Origin: JABMRP01 sp964444795
GTDB taxonomy: Bacteria; Planctomycetota; Planctomycetia; Pirellulales; Thermoguttaceae
NCBI GenBank assembly: GCA_964444795.1
Contig: CAYUIQ010000036.1
Span: 1 to 47,447 of the forward strand
Length of the DNA: 47,447 nt
Direction: 5' to 3'
The notes under the pieces were generated by a model. It ran no database searches. It was not told where the DNA came from and saw only the letters and a program-made list of their open reading frames with translations. Both the position numbers and the translations under genes were made by a program. Shown one piece after another: positions 16,609-24,734 of the stretch (position 1 is the first letter of the stretch; every line of letters begins with the position of its first letter).

Positions 16609-19359
16609 TCATACCGCCAACCTCTCATTCAACTCATCCAAGATGCCCGGCAACCGATCCCCAAACACGTCGTACGCCCCGCCGAGCCCGCCCATCACGT
16701 TGAACGGGGCGTATTCAAAATCGTCTTGCTCGATACTCAGGCTACTGGCAATGTGATCCCGGATGGCATCCAGCCATCTTTGTTGTTCCACCGAAAAGAC
16801 GATGCCGGCGTCCTGCTGCTCGACCAGCCACGCCTGATATCGCTGGTCCACCGTCGTCGGGAACGGCTCCAACGGCGTGGCCGGGTCGATGGCGTGACGG
16901 ACCAACGCGATGACGTCCACCAGCTTGTTCCCGCCGTGGCCCTTTACCATCTCGGGCTCGACCGCCTCGAATGCCTGCCAGAGACGGGGTAAGGGGGCGG
17001 TAAGCGGTGGGCGTTCCAGGGCGGCGGCCAGTTCTTTGATGTGTTTGAAGCGGAGACCGGACCGATAGGGCTGGGTGTAGAGAAGTTTCAACGCCTCAAG
17101 CTCTTCCTTGTTGTCCTCGATGAACTGGCGGAAGTCGGTCACCAGCGATTGGGCCCGCTGCAACGCCCGGGCGTCGAACCCGGCTTGAAGTAGCTCGTCT
17201 TGGGAATCCTCGTCGATGACCTGTTCCAGGCTCCGGCGGATATTGACGACCAGGTCTCGCAGCTTGGGGTCGTGGAACGGTGTGAGGGCTTCGCCCATCA
17301 ACTCCTGTTCGGCCTGGGAAACCTGCTGCTCGGTCGGCTCGGGGCCGAACGTTTCGGCCGCCCGGTGGGCTGTCTGGTCGGGGTCGATGCTGCCGAGCAG
17401 GCTGGCCGTCAGCCCCCGGAGGTCGGCTCCGCCGGCCGCCTCGGTGATCTCTTCCCGTTGATCGTCGGTCAACTGCCGGTCGAGCCGGGCAAGCCGGGCC
17501 GCCAGGGTCGAGACGATATCCGCATGGGTCATCCCGGTGGCCACCATCTTCATCAGCTTGTCGAACGAGACGGTCGGTTCGCGGTCCAACGGTTTGGAGG
17601 ACGTCTTGTCCTGTTCGCAGACGCCCACCGCATCGACAATCACAAAATGGGTCTTGTTGCGGTTGTCGGGCGTGACGCTTTGCAGGACGTCGGAGTCCAC
17701 GGTCCGCACGCCCCGCCCTTTCATCTGCTCGAAATAGCCGGCCGACTTGACGTTTCGCATGAACAGCAGGCATTCCAGCGGCTTCACGTCGGTGCCCGTG
17801 GCGATCATATCGACCGATACGGCGATGCGTGGGTTGAAGGAGTTGCGGAACTCGGCCAGCAGTGTTTCCGGCTTCTTGCCCGTCGTCTTGTAGGTGATCT
17901 TCTGGCAGAAGTCGTTTCCCTTGCCGAACTCTTCCCGCATGATCCGGGTGATATCGTCGGCGTGGTTGTCGTCTTTGGCGAAGACCAGGGTTTTGGGCAC
18001 TTCCTTGCGGCCGGGGAAGATTTCCGTAAACAGCTTATCGCGAAAGGTGCGAACGACCAGGCGGATTTGATCCTCGGCCACCACGTCGCGATCAAGGTCC
18101 TTGGCCGTGTAGGTCAGGTCGTCTTCCAACTCGGCAAGTCGCTTCGCCTTGGTCCGTTTATCCCGATGGGGAATGAACTTGCCCGATTCGGCCTCCAACT
18201 TGCCACCCTGTTCGCTGATCTTGGTGCGGATGCGGTAGACGTCGAAGCCGACGTTGACCCCGTCGGCAACCGCCTGTTCGTGACCGTATTCCATCACCAG
18301 ATTGTTGCGGAAGAAGCCGATCGTCTGCTTGGTGGGCGTGGCGGTCAGGCCGATCAAGAAGGCGTCGAAGTATTCCAGCACTTGCCGCCAGAGGTTGTAG
18401 ATCGACCGGTGGCACTCATCGATGATAATGAAGTCGAAGGTCTCGATGGGGACGTTTGGATTATAGACGACCGGCAAGGGCATTTTGGCAAGCGGCGAGT
18501 CGGTCTCGAACAGGGAGCCTTCCTCGTTCTCTTCCTGGAATTCCGGCTCGCCCTTGAGGATCGAGTAGAGGCGTTGCACCGTGGTAATGCAGACCCGGCT
18601 GACCCCGTCGATCGTGTTGGACTTGAGATGCTGGACGTTGAATTCGCCGGGGAAATTGTATTCGCTATGCGGGCTGTCGTATTGCTTGAACTCGTTGTCG
18701 GCCTGTCGTCCCAGGTTCTTGCGATCGACCAGGAAGAGGATTCGCTTGGCACCGGCGAACTTGATGAGCCGATAGATGAGCGTGACCGCCGCAAAGGTCT
18801 TGCCCGTGCCGGTTGCCATCTGGACCAGGGCACGGGGCCGGTTCTTGGAGAGCGACTGTTCGAGGTTTTGGAGTGCCGTGACTTGGACTTTGCGGAGCCC
18901 TTCGATCTTCAGCGGTGGAAGTGTACGGAGACCCTCACGAACTTGGCACTTCAGATTGACCAGTCGACGAAGTTCCTCCGGTCGATGAAACGTGAAGACA
19001 ACTCGACTTCGGGCATCGGGTTCTAGCGAACTGGTAAACTGGGTGACCTTGCCGGTGGATTCGTAAGCGAACGGCAGGGGGCTATGATGAGCAGGCAAGC
19101 CGGGCGGAAGTCCGTCGGCGTACTTGGCCGATTGCGTCTCCACGCCGGTGAGCGTGTGTCCCTCGGGCTTGGCTTCGACGATGCCGATGGCCTTGCCATC
19201 GACATAGAGCATGTAGTCGGCGGCCCCGGTCGTTAGCGGAAACTCCCGAATCGCCACGGGACCAGCCGAGATGTTCATCTGGGCGTAATCCTGGACCAGC
19301 CATCCACACTGGGCAAGCTGGCGATCGATTTCCTGGCGAGCCTTTTCTTCTGGTGTCAT
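16609..19359 (-). CDS. hsdR: Type I restriction endonuclease subunit HsdR
   Basis: This ~916-residue subunit translocates DNA with ATP and cleaves it. The N-terminal PD-(D/E)xK nuclease is visible as ADYMLYVDGKAIGIVEAKP near residues 45-65. The SF2 motor follows: Walker A QMATGTGKTFAA near 190, DECHRS (DEAH-like box) near 320, GLTATP near 343, then the second RecA-like lobe with FAKDDNHADDITRIM and SVDMIATGTDV, and MKGRGVRTVD as motif VI. A long helical C-terminal domain completes it. The layout matches the EcoR124-like class. I start at the ATG giving MTPEEKARQEIDRQ, the usual start of this class. The frame is open 12 codons further upstream. It is the first gene of the operon. Confidence 0.94.
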   Translation of the reverse strand: MTPEEKARQEIDRQLAQCGWLVQDYAQMNISAGPVAIREFPLTTGAADYMLYVDGKAIGIVEAKPEGHTLTGVETQSAKYADGLPPGLPAHHSPLPFAYESTGKVTQFTSSLEPDARSRVVFTFHRPEELRRLVNLKCQVREGLRTLPPLKIEGLRKVQVTALQNLEQSLSKNRPRALVQMATGTGKTFAAVTLIYRLIKFAGAKRILFLVDRKNLGRQADNEFKQYDSPHSEYNFPGEFNVQHLKSNTIDGVSRVCITTVQRLYSILKGEPEFQEENEEGSLFETDSPLAKMPLPVVYNPNVPIETFDFIIIDECHRSIYNLWRQVLEYFDAFLIGLTATPTKQTIGFFRNNLVMEYGHEQAVADGVNVGFDVYRIRTKISEQGGKLEAESGKFIPHRDKRTKAKRLAELEDDLTYTAKDLDRDVVAEDQIRLVVRTFRDKLFTEIFPGRKEVPKTLVFAKDDNHADDITRIMREEFGKGNDFCQKITYKTTGKKPETLLAEFRNSFNPRIAVSVDMIATGTDVKPLECLLFMRNVKSAGYFEQMKGRGVRTVDSDVLQSVTPDNRNKTHFVIVDAVGVCEQDKTSSKPLDREPTVSFDKLMKMVATGMTHADIVSTLAARLARLDRQLTDDQREEITEAAGGADLRGLTASLLGSIDPDQTAHRAAETFGPEPTEQQVSQAEQELMGEALTPFHDPKLRDLVVNIRRSLEQVIDEDSQDELLQAGFDARALQRAQSLVTDFRQFIEDNKEELEALKLLYTQPYRSGLRFKHIKELAAALERPPLTAPLPRLWQAFEAVEPEMVKGHGGNKLVDVIALVRHAIDPATPLEPFPTTVDQRYQAWLVEQQDAGIVFSVEQQRWLDAIRDHIASSLSIEQDDFEYAPFNVMGGLGGAYDVFGDRLPGILDELNERLAV

Positions 19360-19415
19360 ACCCATTCCCGGTAGGCAGGGCTTCCCTCCACCCAAGACGG
19401 GTAGGGGAAGTCCGT

Positions 19416-19441
19416 AGTGTACCTGAACCAGATATTGTCAA
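19416..19441 (-). promoter_or_regulatory. Possible hsd operon promoter
   Basis: The minus strand has a perfect -35 TTGACA (19441 down to 19436), followed by TACACT (19421 down to 19416), in the gap before hsdR. The 14-base spacer is shorter than the usual 16-18, so the -10 assignment is weak. Confidence 0.3.
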
Positions 19442-19589
19442 CAAGTGAAGCCGAGAAGCAACTTACCCCCTGAGTTGGCCGACTCGCCAGGCGACGGTGG
19501 CATGTGGCAGTCGCACCATCGGTACCGACGCGACCGTCGTAGGGCGTTGTGTTGATCTTCATCGTCTTACTCCTCGTGAATTTCGGAAG

Positions 19590-20153
19590 TCATTTTGGTC
19601 TTGGTTGGAAGTCAAGTTGCGCTTTCCCTTCATCCCACTCCCAGAGCATCTGGCGGCCGAGCTGTTCGAGCGGCTCGGCGAGCGGCTTGGGGTTGGCCAG
19701 GATCCAGCAGTAGGGGCCGGTGGCGAAGGGGGCGCTGCGGATCGCTTCGGGCGCCTCGTCGATCGGCACGACGTCGATCAGGTCGACCGAGCCGAGGATC
19801 ACGCCGCGGGGCCATTGGTCGGGCAACTCAACGCCCAGGCGTTTGAGCAGTTCGGTGGCCGGGGCATCGCTTTGCTTCGATTGGCTGGCATGGATGGCCA
19901 GCAGGCCGCGGTAGTCGGTCGACCAGGTGCGATTCTCGACTCGTTTGGGGCCGTGGATAATGGCCCAGGCCCAGGGGCCGTGGATCGAAAGGGCTCGTAT
20001 CGAATCGTTCTTGTGTCCGTCGGTCGGAAACAAATCGCGCTGGCCGGGCAAACAGTCGAGCCCGGAGAAGAGTTGCCGCTGTCGCAGTCGCGGCGGGCGG
20101 TCGATCGGCGCCGCCACCGGCGGCGCGTCGTTAGATAGTCTAAAGGGTTCCAT
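19590..20153 (-). CDS. ASCH-domain protein
   Basis: This 187-residue protein has an ASCH (RNA-binding, PUA-like) domain over residues ~50-170. It is recognisable by IRALSIHGPWAWAIIHGPK, VENRTWSTDYRGLLAIHAS and GVILGSVDLIDVV, ending with GPYCWILANPKPL. ASCH proteins bind RNA or hydrolyse modified nucleosides, and phage-borne copies are common. No catalytic assignment is possible from sequence alone. The first ~45 residues are Pro/Arg-rich and poorly conserved. It is the last gene of the phage-derived cluster and starts 15 bases after the preceding small gene. Confidence 0.8.
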   Translation of the reverse strand: MEPFRLSNDAPPVAAPIDRPPRLRQRQLFSGLDCLPGQRDLFPTDGHKNDSIRALSIHGPWAWAIIHGPKRVENRTWSTDYRGLLAIHASQSKQSDAPATELLKRLGVELPDQWPRGVILGSVDLIDVVPIDEAPEAIRSAPFATGPYCWILANPKPLAEPLEQLGRQMLWEWDEGKAQLDFQPRPK

Positions 20154-20168
20154 CGGATTGCTCCAGGG

Positions 20169-20570
20169 TCAGAAGGGAATTTTCGTATCGGCCTCCACTG
20201 GCTCGCGTGTCCAGGCTTCGGCCAGGCTGCGAGCCTTTCGCATCATTTCGTCTCGGCCGGGAAGCCGATCGTAGGGCGATAGCAGGAACGCCCAGAGCCG
20301 TTCCGTGCCGTCGTCGCCGGCGTACTCGGGAAACTGGGTGGCGATCTCCTGGCCGATCTCGTCGTAGCCGGGGATGATCGTAAAATCGGCGCCGCGGGCC
20401 AACCGCCGGCCGAACCGGGCGACGAACCCGTGCCGCCAGAACGGCCAACTCCCCGGCGTGCTGGCGGTGAACATCCACCAGGCCGTCGCCCGGACCTCGT
20501 TCGGCCGCCGGCGTTTGTCCCGTTCGCCGGCCTTGATCTGCCGGTACGCTTCGCGGATCAGTTCTCGCAC
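20169..20570 (-). CDS. Hypothetical phage-type protein
   Basis: I do not recognise this 133-residue protein. It is Arg- and Trp-rich, with ATAWWMFTAS and DFTIIPGYDEIGQEIA, and no membrane segment. The GTG start overlaps the 3' end of the methyltransferase gene by 13 bases, which suggests translational coupling. No other start suits the frame better. Its position suggests an accessory of the element's DNA-modification block. Confidence 0.65.
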   Translation of the reverse strand: MRELIREAYRQIKAGERDKRRRPNEVRATAWWMFTASTPGSWPFWRHGFVARFGRRLARGADFTIIPGYDEIGQEIATQFPEYAGDDGTERLWAFLLSPYDRLPGRDEMMRKARSLAEAWTREPVEADTKIPF

Positions 20571-21937
20571 GGGTCGGCCTCCCGGTCGATCACGACCATT
20601 CGCGTAGCGACACCCGTCTGGCGAAAACTCTCGCGACCGGAGAAGGCGGCCGGGAGTTTCTCGGTTCGAGTGCGGTGATGTTCGAGCCAGCAGCGGAACT
20701 CGGCCGAGCGTCGATCCTTGCGGAAGAAGGGGCCTTCGGAGCAGATCGCCACCAGCCGGCCGCCGGGGGCCAGACAGTCGAAGGCGTGGCGAATATGGTC
20801 GACGTCTTGGCCCTTCTCGAACGGCGGGTTCATAATCACCCGATCGAAGTCGGCACCGGCCAGTTTCAAGAAGTCCGTTTCATGCGGCTCGAAGCCCTTC
20901 GCCCGGAGCAGCTTGCAGAGCTGGCCGTTGATCTCGACCAGCTCCAGTTGGGCAACGCCGTGGGAGCGGATCGCCGCAGCGATGTCGCCCTTGCCGGCCG
21001 ACGGTTCGAGAACTTCGTGGCCGGCGTCCAGCTCGGCCGCGTCGATCATCTTTTCCACCAGCGCCGGGGGCGTGGGAAAGAATCCGGGGATGTCGCGGAA
21101 GCGGACGCCGTCTTCCAGTCGCACCCGCTCGGCCTCGGCCTGCTGTCGGGCCGATTCTTCCGGATCGTCGGCCAGTGCCCGCACCGCGTCGGCGACCGGC
21201 GACTTCCACCGCCACTCGCCCGTCTCGGTCGAGTAGGGATGATAACCGTTGGGCACCTGCTCGCACGTTTGCAGGGCGACGGCCTCCAGGTCCCCCTTGG
21301 TCGCGGCGAAGTCGAGCAGCACGCCGGGCAGCGTGTCGGCCTCGATCGCTTCGGCGATCGCTTCGGCGTAGTTGACCAGTCGCGTCAGCCGGATCCCGTC
21401 GAGAACCGCGGAGCGGGCCTGACAAAGTTTCTTCGGCGTGTGCGTTGGCCGGCGTCGAAACTTGTCCTCGGCCAGCTTGCGGGCCGTCGCCGCGATCGAG
21501 CGAAGCCGATCGGGAGACGCCTTCGCCTTGCGGCGCGGGGCGGGCTTCGGCTCGGGCGTCGGGGAGCCCGGCGTCGGGGTCGGCTCGGGGTCGCCGATCG
21601 CTCGGGTCTGGGAAATGTGAAACACGGTGGCGCGGCGTTTCTTCTCGACTTTCTTCTCGGTCTTCTCGCCCGTGTCGGGGTCCTCTTCCCGGATCGTGCA
21701 GGGGATGACCGTATGGACTCGCACACCGTGCTCGCCGCGGCGGACCTGGCGGCCCTTGGCCTTCCACGCCTCATACGTGAAGACGTTTTCGCGGGGGATA
21801 ATCTCGGCCTCGGCGATGCCCATGCCCCGGAAGCCGGAGAAGATGGCATCGTAGTTGGCGGTGGACTGGCCCTCGGTGGCCCGTTGCAGCGCTTCGGCCG
21901 ACACGGCGGCCCGCTGGGCTTTGCTCTTGGCGATCAT
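20558..21937 (-). CDS. ArdC-N-like antirestriction domain fused to an N6-adenine DNA methyltransferase
   Basis: This 459-residue two-part protein has an ArdC-N type domain (DUF1738-like, ssDNA-binding, seen in antirestriction proteins) at residues ~25-110: NYDAIFSGFRGMGIAEAE, VFTYEAWKAKGRQVRRGEHG and ATVFHISQT. A Pro/Ala/Lys linker occupies ~115-165. Residues ~280-459 are a class I methyltransferase with motif I LEPSAGKGDIAAA (310-322) and catalytic NPPFEKG (370-376). Together these suggest a phage enzyme that protects its DNA from restriction. The start at 21937 has GAGGA at a good distance. The frame is open for 477 more codons upstream, but that part is the out-of-frame shadow of the next two genes. 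A type I restriction operon lies 1.2 kb downstream. Confidence 0.85.
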   Translation of the reverse strand: MIAKSKAQRAAVSAEALQRATEGQSTANYDAIFSGFRGMGIAEAEIIPRENVFTYEAWKAKGRQVRRGEHGVRVHTVIPCTIREEDPDTGEKTEKKVEKKRRATVFHISQTRAIGDPEPTPTPGSPTPEPKPAPRRKAKASPDRLRSIAATARKLAEDKFRRRPTHTPKKLCQARSAVLDGIRLTRLVNYAEAIAEAIEADTLPGVLLDFAATKGDLEAVALQTCEQVPNGYHPYSTETGEWRWKSPVADAVRALADDPEESARQQAEAERVRLEDGVRFRDIPGFFPTPPALVEKMIDAAELDAGHEVLEPSAGKGDIAAAIRSHGVAQLELVEINGQLCKLLRAKGFEPHETDFLKLAGADFDRVIMNPPFEKGQDVDHIRHAFDCLAPGGRLVAICSEGPFFRKDRRSAEFRCWLEHHRTRTEKLPAAFSGRESFRQTGVATRMVVIDREADPCEN

Positions 21938-22035
21938 GGGTTCGTTCCTCGTTTGGAAGTTTTGGTATGGGTTGGATTGCAGCGGTCCGCGGCCCGGACT
22001 GTTGCGGCAGACCGTTGCGGACCGTTGCGGTTCGG

Positions 22036-22878
22036 TCACTTGGCGGCCAGTTTGGCCAGGGCGTCGCGGGCGGCGGCGACCGCGTCGGCGTAGTTCCACG
22101 CCCCGTGGATCAGCACCCGGTCGGGGTCGGGCGTGATCCGATCCAACTCGGCGGACGTGGGTGTGCGGGCATGGCCCAGGGTCCGAGATACTTGCCGCTC
22201 GCCGCGGCAGATCGCTCGGAAGATGGCCGTCCGGTAGAACCAGCCAGAGACGGCGTTGATGAGCGTGCTCGGGTCGATCGGATCGCCGGGCCCTTTGAGC
22301 TGGACCGCGTTTATCATCGTCCGGTCGAAACCGCGTTCCGTGTGGGTCGCCTGGGCCTTTGCGGTCACGTCGACGGCCCAGAGCTCGACGCGGTAGCCGG
22401 CGTCTTCCAGCCGTTGGGTCAGCGCGATGGCCGCGGCGCCCCGCCAGAGAATGTCGCGGTGGTCGACGCCGCAGTTGGCGGCCGTGTCGATCACCACCGT
22501 GATGGTGGCCGGGCCGCGGGTGTTTTGGCGGCGGGTCGCTCGCCAGAACGGTTGGCCGCTGCGGAGTCGGTCGTAGTCCAACTCGTCGCCGTCGGCCTCG
22601 TCGAACCGCGGCCGGCGGCGGCGACTGACCGGCGTCGGCAGATCGGCGTCGGCCAGGTCGCCGAGCATCCGGTCGAGAATCTCCAGGCCGTCGGCCCAGC
22701 GATCGCCGGCGGCCTGGTAGACCGCCTCCCAGTCGCGGAAACTTCGGCCGATGAAGTGGGGCCGATCCGTCTCCAGATCGTCGAGCCGGGGGTTGGCGAT
22801 CGCCGGCAGACTGGTCACCAGATCGTCGACGCTGTCGAAGAGGAAATAATCGGTTTTCTTCTCGGTGAAACTTTGCAT
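22036..22878 (-). CDS. VWA-like protein (DUF7192-type), partner of the adjacent AAA+ ATPase
   Basis: This 280-residue protein resembles a phage/plasmid family in which a Rossmann-like VWA fold follows a short helical N-terminus. The central strand reads TITVVIDTAANCGVD, where VWA proteins have DxSxS. Here the metal-site serines are replaced by Ala and Asn, so the MIDAS looks degenerate. It is followed by AAAIALTQRLEDAGYRVEL, typical of VWA helix 1 and strand 2. The ATG has AAGGGAG upstream. It starts two bases after the stop of the AAA+ gene, and AAA+/VWA pairs of the MoxR or CobS/CobT type work as a complex. The target of this pair is unknown. Confidence 0.75.
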   Translation of the reverse strand: MQSFTEKKTDYFLFDSVDDLVTSLPAIANPRLDDLETDRPHFIGRSFRDWEAVYQAAGDRWADGLEILDRMLGDLADADLPTPVSRRRRPRFDEADGDELDYDRLRSGQPFWRATRRQNTRGPATITVVIDTAANCGVDHRDILWRGAAAIALTQRLEDAGYRVELWAVDVTAKAQATHTERGFDRTMINAVQLKGPGDPIDPSTLINAVSGWFYRTAIFRAICRGERQVSRTLGHARTPTSAELDRITPDPDRVLIHGAWNYADAVAAARDALAKLAAK

Positions 22879-22880
22879 GG

Positions 22881-23987
22881 CTAGGCTCCCTTGACTTTGC
22901 GGATTTCATCGTCGCGCCACCCGGCGAAGAGTTGGGCGTCAACTTGCTCGTCGGTCCATCCCCACTTGGCGACCATCTCGGCGGCCTCGCAGACGAACCG
23001 CGTCGAGACGAGCCGCTGGAGGCGATTGTCGGCGACCGCTTGGCGGTAGCGGCGGAGGCGGGCGTACAGATCGCCGTCGGGGCAGAGTTGCCGTTCCAGG
23101 GCTTCGTTGTAGTCCATCGGCACCGTGCCGATTCGGAACCGATCGAGGGTCGCCTCGTCGAGCTGGTTGCGGCCGACGTACTGGCGATCGGCCCCGTGGC
23201 CGAACGTGTTCGCGGCGGCCAGGCAGACGAAGTCCGGATGCCGTTTGGCGACCGGGTTTCCGTGGCGGGCGGGGACGCTGAGCCAGCCGTTGGCCAGGGC
23301 CGAGTTGATGACCAGCAGGACGTTGGAGTCGGCCGCGTCGATTTCGTCGAAGAGAAAAACGCCGCCATTTTCGTAAGCGTCGAGAAACGGCGTGCCGAGA
23401 AACTCGAATTGTCCGTGGTCGCCGTGGGGGACCATACGTCCCAGGAGTTGCGATTCGCTCATGCCGGCCGAACAGGAGATGGCCCCGAAACTGAGCCCCA
23501 GGGCTTCGGCCACTTGGGCCGCCATGTGGCTCTTGCCACACCCGGACGGGCCGGGGAGGAAAATGTGTTTGCGGGCGATTGCCAGGGCCAGGACCCGCTC
23601 GAACGATTCGTGGACCAGGCCCTCAATCTCGATGTCCGTGCCGTCGGGCTGTCGGACGTGGATCGTGCGGGGTGCCGACGTCTCCAACTCTTCGAGTCGG
23701 GCCTCCAGGGCGTCGATCTGCTGGCGGACTTCGGCGGGCAGGACGCCGCCGGTCGGGGCGGCGGTGATCGGGACGTTGTCGCAATCTTCGTGCTTCCAGC
23801 GGACCCGCTTGCCCTGCTCGGGCAGATACGGGACGACCCGATGCCCCGCGGCGATCGCCTGATCGCAGGCCGGGCAGGCGGCGGCGTAACGGCTGATCCG
23901 CACCCGTTCGCGTCCGGTCTGGCTGGGCTTGGCGGTTCCGGACTCTTGCGTCGGGGTGTCGTGGACGATAGGCTTGAGAGTTGCCAC
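22881..23987 (-). CDS. CobS/MoxR-like AAA+ ATPase with N-terminal zinc finger
   Basis: This is a 368-residue AAA+ protein. Residues ~38-69 form a CxxC...HxxC zinc-binding module (Cys38, Cys41, His66, Cys69). A coiled-coil-like stretch covers ~84-104. The AAA+ domain has Walker A GPSGCGKS at 146-153 and Walker B FLFDEID at 211-217. The sensor segment is FVCLAAANTFG, and NQLDEATLDRF is the sensor/arginine-finger segment of the CobS/MoxR clade. Such ATPases remodel partners or insert metals. Phage-borne versions occur without known substrate. The start has AAGGAGATT upstream. It forms a tight pair with the VWA-like gene downstream. The zinc finger may bind nucleic acid, which would point to a DNA-linked job. 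Confidence 0.88.
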   Translation of the reverse strand: MATLKPIVHDTPTQESGTAKPSQTGRERVRISRYAAACPACDQAIAAGHRVVPYLPEQGKRVRWKHEDCDNVPITAAPTGGVLPAEVRQQIDALEARLEELETSAPRTIHVRQPDGTDIEIEGLVHESFERVLALAIARKHIFLPGPSGCGKSHMAAQVAEALGLSFGAISCSAGMSESQLLGRMVPHGDHGQFEFLGTPFLDAYENGGVFLFDEIDAADSNVLLVINSALANGWLSVPARHGNPVAKRHPDFVCLAAANTFGHGADRQYVGRNQLDEATLDRFRIGTVPMDYNEALERQLCPDGDLYARLRRYRQAVADNRLQRLVSTRFVCEAAEMVAKWGWTDEQVDAQLFAGWRDDEIRKVKGA

Positions 23988-24077
23988 TGTCGAATCTCCT
24001 TAGTTGGGGGTTGGATAGTAGATCGGCCGGGCGCTAGCACGCCCGGCCGATCGCGTTTTGGTTTTGGTTGGGGTTGA

Positions 24078-24257
24078 CTACTTGCCTTTGTAACCGGGGA
24101 CGAAACCGGGCACGTTGGCCATGTCCCGCTCCAGGCGGGCGACTCGGCCGGGTCGTTCTTTTCGCGGGACGATCAGTTCCAGGTAGGCGGCGTCGCTCAA
24201 CTGGCGGCGGCGGATCGGACGGACGGGCGTGTCGGCGGTGTGTTTTCGCATGGGCAT
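24078..24257 (-). CDS. Small basic phage protein
   Basis: A 59-residue protein beginning MPMRKHTADTPVRPIRR and ending PGFVPGYKGK. Basic residues are rich in the first half, and no domain is recognisable. I use the ATG at 24257, preceded by AAAGGGAAA. An ATG 18 bases upstream in the same frame is also possible. It lies 90 bases before the AAA+ gene, so it is probably its operon leader gene. Confidence 0.55.
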   Translation of the reverse strand: MPMRKHTADTPVRPIRRRQLSDAAYLELIVPRKERPGRVARLERDMANVPGFVPGYKGK

Positions 24258-24302
24258 CGTTTTTCCCTTTCGCATGAAGTGGTAAGTGGTAAAAACTGTA
24301 AG

Positions 24303-24346
24303 CAGCCCGCCGCGGAGTCGAACCGCGGAGAAAACCGATCGGGCTG
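24303..24346 (-). other. tRNA-like minihelix (acceptor-stem plus T-arm mimic) or terminator
   Basis: On the minus strand a 7-bp stem CAGCCCG/CGGGCTG (24346-24340 with 24309-24303) encloses a 6-bp stem CCGCGG/CCGCGG closed by the 7-base loop TTCGACT (24322-24316). The loop matches the tRNA T-loop pattern TTCRANY. The inner stem abuts the 3' strand of the outer stem directly, as T-arm and acceptor stem do in tRNA, while only 11 bases replace the D and anticodon arms. A run of five T follows a few bases later, so a terminator is an alternative reading. The region 24258-24734 has no gene. Confidence 0.5.
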
Positions 24347-24466
24347 TCGTTTTTCCGGTTGTGCCGTGTTCCAGGCGTCCGTCTAAGCGGCTGATTGGGG
24401 TTGTCGCCCCGGCAAGGTTTTCCGTCCTCACCCGCCGCCGTCCTGATTGTCAATGAGCGTGCTTTC

Positions 24467-24472
24467 ATTATA
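24467..24472 (-). promoter_or_regulatory. Consensus -10 element
   Basis: The minus strand carries a perfect TATAAT in gggTATAATgaa, about 210 bases before the small basic gene and upstream of the minihelix. At the -35 distance I see only AACAGG, so it would need an activator or another sigma preference. Confidence 0.35.
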
Positions 24473-24536
24473 CCCCATCTGGGTGGGTACCTGTTGCTAC
24501 CGTAGAGGTAACCACCCGATTTGCGGGGTTGAGCCA

Positions 24537-24734
24537 CCTAAGTCCTTTGTCAGCAAGGAGAACCGTAGGGAGACTTTTTCTGGAATTCCGGCGGAATTCT
24601 TCCAGAAAGCCGGCCAGAGGGGACGCTTGGCGAGAAACGCCGAGAAGTGGACTGGCTAAGTCCTTTGGCCGCCAGGAGTTGCCCGGAGGCGGCGTTTTCC
24701 GCGTGGGGAAGTTCTTTGCAGGTAAGGACTTAGG
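24537..24734. repeat. Noncoding block with 23-bp direct repeats and an 11-bp terminal inverted repeat
   Basis: CTAAGTCCTTTG...GGAG (23 bp, 20 matches) occurs at 24538-24560 and again at 24656-24678, 118 bases apart. CCTAAGTCCTT at 24537-24547 is inverted as AAGGACTTAGG at 24724-24734, so the 198-bp block is bounded by perfect 11-bp inverted repeats. Inside, 24577-24608 is a long hairpin: TTTCTG, GAATTCC, GGC, GGAATTC, three bulged bases, CAGAAA. The block ends directly at the stop codon of the terL remnant. It could be a MITE-like insertion or a replication/packaging site. Confidence 0.6.

Noticed and set aside
17200..19026. 608-residue plus-strand open frame
   Set aside because: Antisense to hsdR, with no motifs and no ribosome binding site.
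21938..23368. 477-codon upstream extension of the ArdC-methyltransferase frame
   Set aside because: This part overlaps the AAA+ and VWA-like genes in the wrong frame and is Ser/Arg/Pro-rich. The true start with a ribosome binding site is at 21937.
24303..24400. Complete tRNA
   Set aside because: Beyond the acceptor-like stem and T-arm I could not fold D and anticodon arms. Extending to an upstream CAGCCGC gives a bulged acceptor stem and no anticodon arm.
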